Shown piece by piece: positions 9,426-19,761 of a DNA stretch of 64,000 bases (its first letter is position 1; each line of letters starts with the position of its first letter). The DNA comes from Candidatus Vicinibacter affinis (GTDB lineage: Bacteria; Bacteroidota; Bacteroidia; Chitinophagales; Saprospiraceae): assembly GCA_016714365.1 (NCBI GenBank), contig JADJNH010000005.1, forward strand, positions 2,642,501 to 2,706,500, given 5' to 3'. Position numbers and translations under genes: made by a program. Below the pieces are notes generated by a model. It saw only the letters and a list, made by a program, of their open reading frames with translations. It ran no database searches and was not told the origin of the DNA.

Positions 9426-11453
9426 ATGTCTTCCAAAAATCTATTTAAGGATCAAATTCTTCAGGGGATTCCAGATAATTTACCAGAATCCAGAAACAGA
9501 AACCCTTTGTTCCCACATGCTCCAAAAAGAAATATTCAAGGGGTTCTTTCTGTTGAGGAAAAGAAGCTGGCAATTAAAAATGCATTGAGATATTTTCCCG
9601 CAAAAATGCATCCAATTCTTGCACTTGAATTTCTTTCAGAATTGGAGGAATTTGGAAGGATATACATGTACAGATTTGCACCTGAATATTCCATGTATGC
9701 AAGACCAATAGAAGAATATCCCTGTAAAACGAAACAGGCAGCTGCCATTATGCTGATGATCCAAAACAATCTTGATCCCTTGGTTGCCAAGTACTCGGAA
9801 GAATTAATCACTTATGGAGGAAATGGCGCTGTTTTTCAAAATTGGGCACAGTACCGGTTATGCATGAAATATTTAGCTGTAATGGAAGAAGACCAAACAC
9901 TGGTATTATATTCCGGGCATTCACTTGGATTATTCCCATCACATAAAAATGCGCCGAGGGTGGTCGTAAGCAACGGCATGATGATTCCCAACCACAGTTC
10001 AAAAGAAGATTGGAATAAGTTTAATGCCATGGGGGTAACACAATACGGCCAAATGACGGCCGGAAGTTTTATGTACATTGGCCCACAAGGTATTGTTCAC
10101 GGAACAACCATTACATTATTGAATGCCGGAAGGTTGAAGGGTTTGGGTCAAAATGATTTAAAAGGCCACCTGTTTATAACTTCTGGATTGGGCGGCATGT
10201 CGGGCGCTCAATCCATTGCGGCTGTCATTTGCAAGGCTTGTTGCATCATCGCTGAAGTAGATCCTGCTGCTATCAATCAAAGAGTTCTTGACGGCTATAT
10301 TCTCGAAAAGAATGTGTTTTATGATTTAAAAGATCTTTTTGAAGTGGCGAAAGAATGGCAGTTGAAAAAAGAAGGCGTATGTCTGGTGTATGCTGGTAAT
10401 ATTGTTGACCTCTGGGAATTTGTTGTGGCTCAAAATATAAATGTTGCTCTTGGCTCCGACCAAACCTCCCTCCACAACATTGATGACCTGGGTTATTGTC
10501 CTTCTGGATATAATTTTGAAGAAGCTCAAATTCTGTTAAATCAGAACAAAGCCCAGTTTATGGAAGAAGTGAGAAAAACACTGAGGAGGCATGTTTCTGC
10601 AATCAATGTACTTTCATCAAGAGGCATGTATTTCTGGGATTACGGGAATGCATTTTTAAAGGAAGCCGGTAAGGCAAACGCGGAAATATGGAAATCAGAA
10701 TCTGAAGGAACCTATCGATATCCTTCATATGTTGAAGATATTATGGGGCCGATGTGTTTTGATTATGGCTTTGGACCGTTCAGATGGGTTTGCACCTCAG
10801 GAAATCTGGTAGATCTTAAAGAATCAGATAAAATTGCTGCGGAGGTTGTGGAAAGGTTAGTAAACGAGACAGAAGGCAATACCAAATCACAAAATCAGGA
10901 TAATTTAAATTGGATCAAAAATGCATCTGCTAATCTACCCCTGGTAGGAAGCAAATCCAGAATACTTTATGCAGACACGATCGGAAGAATTAAGATAGCG
11001 AAAGCACTTAATGAAGCCATCCGAATTGGTCAAATCAGTGCCCCGATTGTACTGGGAAGGGATCATCATGATGTTTCCGGGACAGACTCACCCTATAGGG
11101 AAACCTCGAACATTACCGATGGGTCTAAGTTTACAGCAGACATGGCCATCCAAAATGTCATAGGTGATAGTTTCCGCGGAGCAACCTGGGTTTCGATTCA
11201 CAATGGAGGGGGTGTCGGATGGGGAGAAGTAATCAACGGTGGGTTTGGAATGGTCATAGATGGAACAGATCAGTCTGAACAAAATATTGAATCAATGATG
11301 TTATGGGATGTAGCCAATGGAATTGCCAGAAGAGCCTGGGGAAGGAATCCGGGAGCAGTTACAACTGCACGTCAGATAATGGAGCAAAAAAGTGGATTAA
11401 ACATTACAATTCCTGTAAACGCAGACCAGGAATTGATAGATAAATTATTTTAA
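9426..11453 (+). CDS. hutU: Urocanate hydratase
   Basis: Urocanase converts urocanate to imidazolonepropionate, the second step of histidine breakdown, using tightly bound NAD+. The 675-residue length matches the longer (eukaryote-like) branch rather than the ~560-residue proteobacterial form. Family blocks include ITYGGNGAVFQNWAQYRL near residue 130, GQMTAGSFMYIGPQGIVHGT, the NAD-site stretch LFITSGLGGMSGAQ and, near the end, SIHNGGGVGWGEVINGG. No other hut genes are next to it. It directly follows the beta-mannosidase gene. Confidence 0.95.
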   Translation: MSSKNLFKDQILQGIPDNLPESRNRNPLFPHAPKRNIQGVLSVEEKKLAIKNALRYFPAKMHPILALEFLSELEEFGRIYMYRFAPEYSMYARPIEEYPCKTKQAAAIMLMIQNNLDPLVAKYSEELITYGGNGAVFQNWAQYRLCMKYLAVMEEDQTLVLYSGHSLGLFPSHKNAPRVVVSNGMMIPNHSSKEDWNKFNAMGVTQYGQMTAGSFMYIGPQGIVHGTTITLLNAGRLKGLGQNDLKGHLFITSGLGGMSGAQSIAAVICKACCIIAEVDPAAINQRVLDGYILEKNVFYDLKDLFEVAKEWQLKKEGVCLVYAGNIVDLWEFVVAQNINVALGSDQTSLHNIDDLGYCPSGYNFEEAQILLNQNKAQFMEEVRKTLRRHVSAINVLSSRGMYFWDYGNAFLKEAGKANAEIWKSESEGTYRYPSYVEDIMGPMCFDYGFGPFRWVCTSGNLVDLKESDKIAAEVVERLVNETEGNTKSQNQDNLNWIKNASANLPLVGSKSRILYADTIGRIKIAKALNEAIRIGQISAPIVLGRDHHDVSGTDSPYRETSNITDGSKFTADMAIQNVIGDSFRGATWVSIHNGGGVGWGEVINGGFGMVIDGTDQSEQNIESMMLWDVANGIARRAWGRNPGAVTTARQIMEQKSGLNITIPVNADQELIDKLF

Positions 11454-11467
11454 TAGGACAATTTGAA

Positions 11468-11475
11468 TAACTTTG
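11468..11475 (+). promoter_or_regulatory. candidate -7 box for the CBS protein gene
   Basis: TAACTTTG matches the Bacteroidota -7 consensus TAnnTTTG. It lies 32 bases before the ATG at 11508, between hutU and the CBS gene. No clear -33 element is visible. Confidence 0.4.
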
Positions 11476-11507
11476 TATTTTGGACAAAATTTTAAAACCT
11501 CAAGCAT

Positions 11508-11909
11508 ATGATGAATGAAACAGTAGGCTCCATTATGACTACTAAACTACTGACAGTCAGCCAAGAAGATTCACTGCAAACAGTAAAAGAGATTTTAATC
11601 AACAACCGTATTCACCATGTTCCGGTGGTGGAAGGGAAAAAAATGGTTGGCTTGGTAACTACCTATGACTTATTTAAGTTGAACGTCGATCATAAGGATT
11701 ATGAAAAAACCAAAGTTGGCAACGTCATGACTAAAAGACTGGCCTTTTTGGAATCAACTGATAAAATTGGGACTGCGGCGGAGGTTTTCATGGAACATTT
11801 ATTTCATGCACTTCCAGTAGTAGACAATGGAGAATTAGTAGGAATTATAACCACTTTTGATGTGCTAAAATACGAATATCAAAGAGAGTATCCTGCCAAA
11901 CAAGTTTAA
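11508..11909 (+). CDS. Two-CBS-domain protein
   Basis: A 133-residue protein that is essentially a CBS pair: the first domain at about 8-60 (IMTTKLLTV, HHVPVVEGKKMVGLVTTYDL) and the second at about 71-128 (VMTKRLAFL, HALPVVDNGELVGIITTFDV). Such stand-alone pairs bind adenine nucleotides and usually regulate another protein, which cannot be named from context. ATG codons at 11508 and 11511 are both possible. A perfect palindrome begins at the stop codon and may end the transcript. Confidence 0.9.
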   Translation: MMNETVGSIMTTKLLTVSQEDSLQTVKEILINNRIHHVPVVEGKKMVGLVTTYDLFKLNVDHKDYEKTKVGNVMTKRLAFLESTDKIGTAAEVFMEHLFHALPVVDNGELVGIITTFDVLKYEYQREYPAKQV

Positions 11910-11918
11910 ACTTGTTTG
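11897..11918. terminator. 22-base perfect palindrome at the CBS gene stop
   Basis: Bases 11897-11918 are a perfect inverted repeat (left arm CAAACAAGTTT) that includes the TAA stop codon. It can fold into a stem of about nine pairs, followed by CATTTTAG, so it is a weak intrinsic terminator candidate. A binding site for a dimeric regulator is the alternative. Confidence 0.4.
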
Positions 11919-12020
11919 CATTTTAGATTTCGTATAATATCTGCTGTTCATTTTTTTTAAATGGAAAGATACAAGGCAGAGTGTTTTGATTAATGATTTT
12001 GATTTAATTTAAGATCTTTT

Positions 12021-12743
12021 ATGGGCAATACATACATTTTTTTTGTTTCCATTTTTGCCATATTGGCTTTGGCTAGTATTCTGACATTGTTCTTTAATCT
12101 TAAAAGGCAAAAGACTTTAACTGATTCTGCTCTGAATGAAAAAGATCAAATTAAGTTAGCATTTGATTTATGTCGAAAAGAAAAAATGGACGCTGATGAT
12201 AAGCTTAGTTTAATTCAGGCACAAGAGAAGACCTATAAAGTAGCCTATGAAGATTGGAAAGCCAAATATGAAATGCTTGAAAATCGTTTTATTCTGCTTA
12301 AAAAAGAAATTGAATCAAAGCCTAACTACGTCGAATCACAGGTTGTCCCTGAGATCAAGGCAACAGTTAAACCATTCCAAACAGAACTGAATAAAGAAGT
12401 AAATGCGACTGAAACGATCTCAGATAAATCCATTATCAAGGAATTAAAATTAATATTAGATCAACATCTCGAAATTATTAATAACCTCATTGGTGACGAA
12501 AAATTCGAAAGTATTCACAAAAAAGCAAAACCTTCAGATCCTCTGCATTGGATTATGGGCATTGATGACGAGGTTTCAAAACAATTGCAAAATCAGGGAA
12601 TCAATACTTTTGAACAAATTTCAAGCCTCCAGAATAAAGAAATTAGAAAATTGATGGTCCAGTTTGAAGAAATTGATGATAAAATTATTGAATCCTGGCC
12701 AATGCAGGCATCCGCAATTCTTAACACTAAGGAGCTTAATTAA
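12021..12743 (+). CDS. Membrane-anchored coiled-coil protein with C-terminal helix-hairpin-helix-like domain
   Basis: A 240-residue protein: one N-terminal membrane helix (about 4-26), a charged coiled-coil region (about 38-105), a linker, and a C-terminal helical module (about 172-238; MGIDDEVSKQLQNQGINTFEQ) resembling the HhH-type domain that often follows L21-like or other proteins in Bacteroidota. Function is unknown. It stands between the CBS gene and the thioredoxin-fold lipoprotein gene, with gaps of about 100 bases on each side. Confidence 0.7.
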   Translation: MGNTYIFFVSIFAILALASILTLFFNLKRQKTLTDSALNEKDQIKLAFDLCRKEKMDADDKLSLIQAQEKTYKVAYEDWKAKYEMLENRFILLKKEIESKPNYVESQVVPEIKATVKPFQTELNKEVNATETISDKSIIKELKLILDQHLEIINNLIGDEKFESIHKKAKPSDPLHWIMGIDDEVSKQLQNQGINTFEQISSLQNKEIRKLMVQFEEIDDKIIESWPMQASAILNTKELN

Positions 12744-12838
12744 TTTTCACCACTTATATTTTCATTGCATCTTTTTTGCAACAAATTTGCTTTGAATATT
12801 GTATTATGAGTGAAAATTAAAGGCTAACTAATAAATAA

Positions 12839-14185
12839 ATGGCTGTTTCAAAATTCTCAATACCCGCTAAATTTCAGCTGCATTTTCTTCTACTGTTCAT
12901 CGTTTCATTGAATTTATTCAAATCATGCATTTCCATACCAAAGCAAAATGATGTTCTTACGCCCGGTATTTGGAGAGGAACCTTTATATTGGATGACCGA
13001 CGCCAATTGATTGTAACCAAAGGCAAAGATGAAGAAATCGTAAGAGACCCTATTCCTGAATCACAAAAAACTGTTGTGCCAGTCAATTTTGAGGTTATTT
13101 ATGATGCAGAGAAGGAGTTTCATGTTGAATTTATCAATGGAACGGAAAGAATTCGTTTTGACAGCGTAGAACATGGAAGAGATATCAGAACGGGCAATGA
13201 CACTTTTATCATTCACCTGACTCCATATGATGCCCAAATAAAAGGTATTTTTGAATACAATAAAATGTCGGGAGATTTTATTGTTTTGGATAAATCAAAT
13301 TACAGCATTCCATTTCAAGCAACTTACGGTCAAGCCTACCGATTCTATCGAACACCTGAAAATAGTTCGTATAATATTAGTGGAAAATGGCAAACAATCT
13401 TTGATAAAGATTCCATTGATCAATATGAAGGAATCGGAGAGTTTGTACAGCAAGGAAATAATGTACAAGGCACATTTCGAACAGAAACCGGTGATTACAG
13501 GTTTTTATCCGGTGAAATTTCAGGAAACAAAATGAGCATATCTGGCTTTGATGGTGCCCATTTATTTTTATTTGAAGCCAGTGTTGGAACTAATAAAATG
13601 CAGGGTACCTTTTATTCGGGAAAAAATTATAAAGCTGAATTTGAAGCTAACAGAAATGAAGATTTTCAACTTAATAATCCAGAGAACATTACAAAATCGG
13701 TTAAGGATAAACCAATGATTTTTAAGTTCGAAAATCAGGATGGAATTCAAATTAGTAATCTGGATTCTGAATATGAAAATAAAGTTAAGATTATTCAGAT
13801 AATGGGTACCTGGTGTCCAAATTGTCGGGATGAAAGTGAATTTTTAAAAAATTATTTAACAGAACACCCTAACCAGGATCTTAAAGTGATTGCGATTACA
13901 TTTGAACGAAATCCAGACAAGAAAAAAGCGTTTAAAAGAATTGCAGATTATAAAGCTGCCATGAAGCTGCCGTACCAAGTGTTGTATGGTGGGATTGCCA
14001 ATAAAGATTCCGCAAGTAATGCGTTTCCACAGGTGGATGGTATCAGATCATTTCCAACCATGATTTTCCTTGATAAAACCAACAAAATTCATAAAATTCA
14101 TACTGGGTTTGATGGCCCGGCAACCTCAGTTTACACAAGTTTTAAGCAAGAATTTGAAAAAACTATATCAGAATTATTAAAGTAA
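12839..14185 (+). CDS. TlpA/ResA-like thioredoxin-fold lipoprotein
   Basis: A 448-residue envelope protein. The N-terminus is a lipoprotein signal (FKSC, Cys at about residue 30). A ~250-residue beta-rich region follows (GIWRGTFILDDRR; a repeated GKWQ/GTF pattern). The C-terminal thioredoxin domain (about 290-445) holds the redox motif W325-C326-P-N-C329 and a cis-Pro loop near FPTMIFLDK. TlpA-like proteins reduce or isomerise disulphides in the periplasm. The SDR gene starts five bases after the stop. Confidence 0.87.
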   Translation: MAVSKFSIPAKFQLHFLLLFIVSLNLFKSCISIPKQNDVLTPGIWRGTFILDDRRQLIVTKGKDEEIVRDPIPESQKTVVPVNFEVIYDAEKEFHVEFINGTERIRFDSVEHGRDIRTGNDTFIIHLTPYDAQIKGIFEYNKMSGDFIVLDKSNYSIPFQATYGQAYRFYRTPENSSYNISGKWQTIFDKDSIDQYEGIGEFVQQGNNVQGTFRTETGDYRFLSGEISGNKMSISGFDGAHLFLFEASVGTNKMQGTFYSGKNYKAEFEANRNEDFQLNNPENITKSVKDKPMIFKFENQDGIQISNLDSEYENKVKIIQIMGTWCPNCRDESEFLKNYLTEHPNQDLKVIAITFERNPDKKKAFKRIADYKAAMKLPYQVLYGGIANKDSASNAFPQVDGIRSFPTMIFLDKTNKIHKIHTGFDGPATSVYTSFKQEFEKTISELLK

Positions 14186-14190
14186 AAATA

Positions 14191-14973
14191 TTGAAAAAGA
14201 ATATTTTAATTACGGGTGCGAGTTCCGGAATAGGACTTGCTACAGCGATAAAATTTGCAAGCACTAAATTATACAGATTGATCATCTGTGGTCGCAGATC
14301 GAATAGAATCAATCAACTTGCCGAAAAATTAATTAAAGACTATGGCGCTGAGGTATGTCAATTATCCTTTGATGTCAGAAACTACGAAGAATGCGAAAAA
14401 GCGATCGAATCTCTTAGTCCACCTTTTGATAAAATCGACATCCTTCTGAACAATGCCGGATTAGCCCTTGGATTAGATTTTATTCAAGATGGTAAACTTG
14501 AACACTGGAATACAATGATCGACACCAATGTAAAAGGTCTTCTCTTCATGACCCAGTTGATTTCCAGAGGAATGATCGAAAGGCAAAGTGGACATATTAT
14601 TAATATTTGCTCCACTGCAGGAAAAGAAGTTTATCCAAAGGGAAATGTATATTGTGCTTCAAAATTTGCAGTAGAGGCTTTAACCAAAGGCATCAGGCAA
14701 GATTTGGTCACACACGGAATTAGAGTTGGGCAAGTGAGTCCTGGACATGTTGAGGAAACTGAGTTTGCCATCAATCGCTTTGAAGGAGATCAAATTAAAG
14801 CTGATATTTATAAAGATTTTACCCCATTGAAGGCTTCAGATGTGGCTGATGCAATTTATTACATGGCAAGTTGTCCTCCGCATGTAAATATTCAGGACAT
14901 TTTGATGACCAGTACCCAACAGGCTTCTGCAAGTCTGGTAGACCGAAGTGGTAGAAAATATGAGGACATTTAA
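14191..14973 (+). CDS. Short-chain dehydrogenase/reductase (SDR)
   Basis: A 260-residue classical SDR. Visible are the cofactor glycine motif TGASSGIG (about 7-14), NNAG, and the catalytic Y154-x3-K158 in VYCASK. An Arg-rich segment after the second strand (CGRRSNR) suggests NADP(H). It most resembles the YdfG-type 3-hydroxy acid dehydrogenase group, but the substrate is not certain. The start is TTG at 14191, needed to keep the complete first beta strand and glycine motif; no ATG lies in the right place. Confidence 0.9.
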   Translation: MKKNILITGASSGIGLATAIKFASTKLYRLIICGRRSNRINQLAEKLIKDYGAEVCQLSFDVRNYEECEKAIESLSPPFDKIDILLNNAGLALGLDFIQDGKLEHWNTMIDTNVKGLLFMTQLISRGMIERQSGHIINICSTAGKEVYPKGNVYCASKFAVEALTKGIRQDLVTHGIRVGQVSPGHVEETEFAINRFEGDQIKADIYKDFTPLKASDVADAIYYMASCPPHVNIQDILMTSTQQASASLVDRSGRKYEDI

Positions 14974-15022
14974 GAATTCAAACATAAAAATATAGACTGA
15001 TCGGATTGAAAGAAATTATCAA

Positions 15023-16852
15023 ATGTCATACCCCAATTTAGTTTCGTGCTTAAATGATCTGGAAAAAACTGGACAACTCCTCCGAATTCCGGTAGAAGTG
15101 GATCCTGATCAGGAAATGGCTGAAATACACAGAAGGATTTATGACAAAGGAGGACCTGCCATTCTATTTGAAAAAGTAAAGTCCAGTCCATTCATGGCAG
15201 CTTCCAATCTTTATGGAACGAATGAACGATCGGAGTTTATTTTCAGAAGTTCGCTGGCAAAAATGGAGCAACTCATTCGATTAAAAGTAAATCCTGCAGA
15301 ACTGCTGAAATCTCCGTTTAAATCAATACGCCTTTTACCATTTCTTACCAATGCACTTCCCAAAAAAGTTATTTTCAATAAACCAGTGCTTCAACATCAA
15401 ACCAAAATAAGTCAATTACCTTTAATTAAATCCTGGCCTGATGATGGAGGGGCCTTTATAACCTTACCTCAAGTAATCAGTTTCCCTCCCGAATCCAAAT
15501 CGCTTAAAGATGCCAATGTTGGGATGTATCGGATTCAGTTAACCGGCAACCAATACCTTCCTGAAGAGGAGGTAGGACTGCACTATCAATTGCATAGAGG
15601 AATTGGAATTCACCATAAAGCCTATAATCAAACGACAAAAGAATTTAAAATTAGTATTGGAGTGGGTGGACCTCCGGCCTATTCTTTGGGTTCTATCTTC
15701 CCATTACCTGAAGGAATGAGTGAAATACTTTTTTCCGGATTGCTTGGTAATAAAAGATATCCATACACCTGGCATGAAGGTTATTTCATTCCAGTTGAAG
15801 TTGATTTCTGTATCACGGGTACTGTCTTAAAAGATCAACTAAAACCTGAGGGTCCATTTGGAGATCACTTGGGGTATTACAGTCTTACACATGATTTTCC
15901 GGTTCTAAAAGTTCACAAAATATTTCATAAGACTGATCCAATTTGGCACTTTACAGTAGTTGGAAGACCTCCCCAGGAAGACTCAGGTTTCGGCCACCTC
16001 ATACATCAGATGGTAAAGGAACTTACTACTAATGAATTTCCGGGGGTTAAGGAAATTCATGCCGTGGATGTGGCAGGTGTGCATCCTCTGTTATTGGCTA
16101 TTGGATCAGAAAGATACATGCCATTTCGAGAAAAATCCCCTGAAGAAATTCTTACTCAGGCAAACCATATTCTTGGAAAGGGACAAACTTCTTTAGCAAA
16201 ATATTTATTCATTTCAACTAATGATGATGCACCGAATCTCACAACTAAAAATGTCCCTGAATTTTTTGATTACTTTCTGCGCAGGGTAGATTGGAAAAAT
16301 GATCTGCATTTTTATACGAAGACAACAATTGACACACTTGACTATTCCGGTGAAAACTGGAACAGTGGCTCAAAGTTGGTGGTGGCCTGTAATCGAAATA
16401 TACAAAGAACTCTTTCTCGGGAATTGGGTGATTTTCCAAACATTTCAACTGTTCAAAAAATTAAGTTGATAGCTCCAGGGATAATCGCACTTGGAGTCCC
16501 AAAATACAAGAATGCTATTCAAACCAAATCGGAAGTAGAAGCAATCAGTGAAGGATTAAAACATAACGAAACCAATGGTTTTCCTCTTTTGATCCTGGTC
16601 GATGATGCTGAATTTGTATCCAGCAATTTTAACAACTTTTTATGGGTAACATTTACAAGAAGTAATCCTGCGAACGATATTTATGGAGTTGATGAATTCA
16701 TAGAAAATAAACATTGGGGTTGTAAAGGCTCATTAATTATTGATGCACGAATAAAACCCCATCATGCGCCAGAATTAATTGTTGACAAACATGTTCAAGA
16801 TAAAGTTGATGAGTTATTTCATTCTGTTGCTTGTTTAAAACCATTTGCTTAA
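15023..16852 (+). CDS. UbiD-family decarboxylase (menaquinone-type)
   Basis: A 609-residue prenylated-FMN-dependent decarboxylase. Family marks include an N-terminal domain with PVEVDPDQEMAEIHRR, the glycine/proline stretch GGPPAYSLGSIFPLPEG, and PEGPFGDHLGYYSL, whose E276 and D281 sit where UbiD-family catalytic acids lie. The length is above that of typical UbiD (~490) and fits the Bacteroidota form usually annotated as a menaquinone biosynthesis decarboxylase, but no other quinone gene is nearby. The methyltransferase gene starts one base after the stop. Confidence 0.88.
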   Translation: MSYPNLVSCLNDLEKTGQLLRIPVEVDPDQEMAEIHRRIYDKGGPAILFEKVKSSPFMAASNLYGTNERSEFIFRSSLAKMEQLIRLKVNPAELLKSPFKSIRLLPFLTNALPKKVIFNKPVLQHQTKISQLPLIKSWPDDGGAFITLPQVISFPPESKSLKDANVGMYRIQLTGNQYLPEEEVGLHYQLHRGIGIHHKAYNQTTKEFKISIGVGGPPAYSLGSIFPLPEGMSEILFSGLLGNKRYPYTWHEGYFIPVEVDFCITGTVLKDQLKPEGPFGDHLGYYSLTHDFPVLKVHKIFHKTDPIWHFTVVGRPPQEDSGFGHLIHQMVKELTTNEFPGVKEIHAVDVAGVHPLLLAIGSERYMPFREKSPEEILTQANHILGKGQTSLAKYLFISTNDDAPNLTTKNVPEFFDYFLRRVDWKNDLHFYTKTTIDTLDYSGENWNSGSKLVVACNRNIQRTLSRELGDFPNISTVQKIKLIAPGIIALGVPKYKNAIQTKSEVEAISEGLKHNETNGFPLLILVDDAEFVSSNFNNFLWVTFTRSNPANDIYGVDEFIENKHWGCKGSLIIDARIKPHHAPELIVDKHVQDKVDELFHSVACLKPFA

Positions 16853-16853
16853 A

Positions 16854-18200
16854 ATGAACATACATCCGGATTTTAAAATCATGATGGATGAAATTCTGGG
16901 TGATGAATTTGATTCATTTGCAAATGCATTAAATGAAAAACCTCCTATCAGCATTCGATTAAATCCATTAAAACCTCAAAATAATTTTAATCTAATTCAA
17001 AAGGTACCTTGGGCAAGCCATGCCTATTATTTAGAAGAAAAACCAATATATACTCTGGACCCCTATTTTCATGCAGGACACTATTATCCTCAGGAGGCAT
17101 CTTCAATGGTAATTGAATCCATTGTAAAACAACTTCCCCTACCCCCTTCACCAAACATTTTAGATGCTTGCGCTGCACCCGGGGGAAAGTCCACTCACTT
17201 ATCTTCCCTTTTCCCATTGACTTCCTTGATTCATTCTCATGAGTTTAATTCACATCGGAGTGAAATCCTAAGACAAAATATAGAAAAATGGGCTTATCCC
17301 AATTGCCTGGTAAGTTATGGTCCATTGCAAAACTTATTAAAAAGCGGTGTTAAATACGATCTCATACTGATTGATGCACCTTGCAGTGGTGAAGGTATGT
17401 TTAGAAAAGAAAAGGAGGCCAGCACTCAGTGGAATAGAAAAAAAATCGAGGGCTGTGTTAGTATGCAAAAGGAAATATTAAAATCAATGGCAGATTTATT
17501 GGCTGATGGTGGATTTATCATCTATTCTACTTGCACCTTTAATAAGCTCGAAAATGAAGACAGAATCAGTAATTTCATAAGTGATGGGAATTTTGAATCC
17601 ATTAAAATCACTGAAATTGATGGCATAGACTTAATATCTTCCCATGAAAATAATGTCCACGTTTATAAGAGTTTTCCGCATAGAAATAAAGGCGAAGGAT
17701 TTAGTTTTTCAATTTTAAAAAAACATGGAAATAAACCTGATAAGGAACATCACACAAAAGCTTGGGCTCACAAGAAAGATTTGCCCCTAAAAGGGTCTGA
17801 ATTCCTTGATTTGCCGTTTGATTCTTCCACTATCATCCATCAGTCAACACCATCAATCATTCCATCGCATTTAGAAGATTCCATCTTAAAAATTTACGAA
17901 TCCGGATTGAGAATCAGACACATAGGAATTCCATTGGGTCATTACAAGGGGAAGGATTGGTTTCCCGCCCATGGTTTATCTCAATCCCCATTTCTTAATT
18001 CAAATTTGACTTTTGTTAATTTAGAAAAAAATGTAGCTTTGGATTATCTTCGGGCTAACCAATACTTGTTACCAGAAGCTAATAGCGAGCAAGTTTGGCA
18101 GATTGCCCGATTTGAAGAGGCGAATCTTGGGTGGTTGAAACAAATTAATGGAAAATTTAAAAATTACCTGCCAAAGGAAATCAGAATTCATTCACTGTAA
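16854..18200 (+). CDS. RsmF/NSUN-type rRNA cytosine-C5 methyltransferase
   Basis: A 448-residue SAM-dependent RNA m5C methyltransferase of the NOL1/NOP2/Sun group. The SAM-binding motif DACAAPGGKS starts at D104. The two catalytic cysteines are C177 (DAPCSGEGMF) and C227 (YSTCTFN). The C-terminal ~130 residues form an extra RNA-binding domain as in RsmF. I take ATG at 16854, one base after the UbiD stop, rather than a TTG at 16845 that would overlap it. The target site is not determined by sequence. Confidence 0.92.
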   Translation: MNIHPDFKIMMDEILGDEFDSFANALNEKPPISIRLNPLKPQNNFNLIQKVPWASHAYYLEEKPIYTLDPYFHAGHYYPQEASSMVIESIVKQLPLPPSPNILDACAAPGGKSTHLSSLFPLTSLIHSHEFNSHRSEILRQNIEKWAYPNCLVSYGPLQNLLKSGVKYDLILIDAPCSGEGMFRKEKEASTQWNRKKIEGCVSMQKEILKSMADLLADGGFIIYSTCTFNKLENEDRISNFISDGNFESIKITEIDGIDLISSHENNVHVYKSFPHRNKGEGFSFSILKKHGNKPDKEHHTKAWAHKKDLPLKGSEFLDLPFDSSTIIHQSTPSIIPSHLEDSILKIYESGLRIRHIGIPLGHYKGKDWFPAHGLSQSPFLNSNLTFVNLEKNVALDYLRANQYLLPEANSEQVWQIARFEEANLGWLKQINGKFKNYLPKEIRIHSL

Positions 18201-18204
18201 TTTT

Positions 18205-19761
18205 ATGCTTATGCGCCAGATCTTTATCCTTTTATTTCTTTGCATCTTTCAAGTTTTAAGGGCCAATTCCATTCCAGAATTAGAACAATGCCTTATAAAC
18301 CGCATTGGATCAGACAAAATAGAAGTGCTTTATGAACTTAAGGATCAGGATAACCAAGAGCTTGAGATTCGTTGTAAAGTTTTTTGGGCGAATGGTATTC
18401 AGGCACATCAAGAAATCACCAATCTTAACTTTTCAGGAGACTTTGGATTTCCAATTAATCCTGGAGCCAATAAGAAAGTTACCATACAGACTTCAAATCC
18501 AAATGGATTTCAAGGTGAAATTAGAATCATATTAAGTGCTTATGATCGCGAAAATATTGATATTTCTGACATTTTAAATCAGATAAATGTCACACGGTTT
18601 GAAAATGATCTTCTTACGTTACAAGGCAAAAGAAATGCAGTGACTGATCCTGCGTTTTTACAAAAATCAAGGACTTATCTCACTGAACAAATGGCTGCTC
18701 ATCTTCCGGTAACAGAGCTAAAGTCCACAGTACCTCAATACACTTGTATTAACTATGAATCCAATCAATGGGGAACTGACCTGCCTGGAAAAATTCAAAT
18801 AGTGGATGCACATTATGATAGTTATGGGCAATCACCGGGAGCAGATGACAATGGCTCGGGAACGGCCGGCGTATTGGAAATCTTACGGGTACTATCCAAG
18901 TATGCAGCCAAAAAAACTGTTCGCTACCTTCTTTTTGATCTTGAAGAATCAGGTTTGGTTGGCTCTAATATTTATCTCAATAATCAAATCAATAAAAAAG
19001 ATACTGTAGAGTCAGTTTTCAATTTTGAAATGATTGGTTACTATACTGAAAAAGAAAATACTCAGGATTTACCAACCGGATTTAACTTTTTATTCCCGGA
19101 GGCTTATAATCAAGTCATCGCCAATAAGCGAAAAGGAGATTTTATTACCAATGTCGGAAATACCAATTCGAAAAAACTTATAGAAATTTTTGCAAATGCA
19201 TGTAAGAATTATGTACCCTCTTTAAAGTACATTTCTTTGGAAGTTCCTGGTACCGGGAGTATGGTACCTGACTTGAGAAGAAGTGATCATGCTAATTTTT
19301 GGGACAAAAATATACCTGCATTGATGTTGACTGACGGGGCAAATTTTAGAAACAAAAATTACCACACTCCAAAAGACAGCCTTCACTACCTTGATCTTGC
19401 CTTCGCTTCCAATGTTTTAAAGGCAACCATTGCAAGCCTCATTGAGGTGGCTGGTATAGAACATGGTACCAGTAAAAATTTCACCTTAAGTGAACAGACC
19501 CAAAATGATGACCAAATAATCTCTCAAACCAGGCTAAATATTTATCAAGGAAAGCTATGGATTGAATGTCCTGCCTTTTGTGAAAGTTTCAAATTAACTC
19601 TAATTAATCAGCAGGGTCAGATTTGTATCCAAAAAATATTAAAAGAAGATGGAAGCGATCGAAAGATTGTTGACTTAGGTCATCTTCCAGGAGGCTTGTA
19701 TTTTGCAACACTGTCAAAAGGCAGTCGAACGAAAACCATTAAATGTCTGCTCAACCATTAA
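18205..19761 (+). CDS. Secreted M28-family zinc aminopeptidase-like protein with Por-type C-terminus
   Basis: A 518-residue exported peptidase. A signal peptide (MRQIFILLFLCIFQVLRA) is followed by a ~110-residue beta region and an M28 domain (about 125-420). Zinc and catalytic residues are visible: H203 (DAHYDSYG), D215 (ADDNGSG), E247-E248 (LEESG), an Asp in SDHANFW and a His in NYHTPKDS. The last ~75 residues look like a T9SS sorting domain. An upstream in-frame ATG at 18148 lies inside the methyltransferase gene; I prefer 18205/18211, just after that gene's stop, because the signal peptide begins there. Confidence 0.88.
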   Translation: MLMRQIFILLFLCIFQVLRANSIPELEQCLINRIGSDKIEVLYELKDQDNQELEIRCKVFWANGIQAHQEITNLNFSGDFGFPINPGANKKVTIQTSNPNGFQGEIRIILSAYDRENIDISDILNQINVTRFENDLLTLQGKRNAVTDPAFLQKSRTYLTEQMAAHLPVTELKSTVPQYTCINYESNQWGTDLPGKIQIVDAHYDSYGQSPGADDNGSGTAGVLEILRVLSKYAAKKTVRYLLFDLEESGLVGSNIYLNNQINKKDTVESVFNFEMIGYYTEKENTQDLPTGFNFLFPEAYNQVIANKRKGDFITNVGNTNSKKLIEIFANACKNYVPSLKYISLEVPGTGSMVPDLRRSDHANFWDKNIPALMLTDGANFRNKNYHTPKDSLHYLDLAFASNVLKATIASLIEVAGIEHGTSKNFTLSEQTQNDDQIISQTRLNIYQGKLWIECPAFCESFKLTLINQQGQICIQKILKEDGSDRKIVDLGHLPGGLYFATLSKGSRTKTIKCLLNH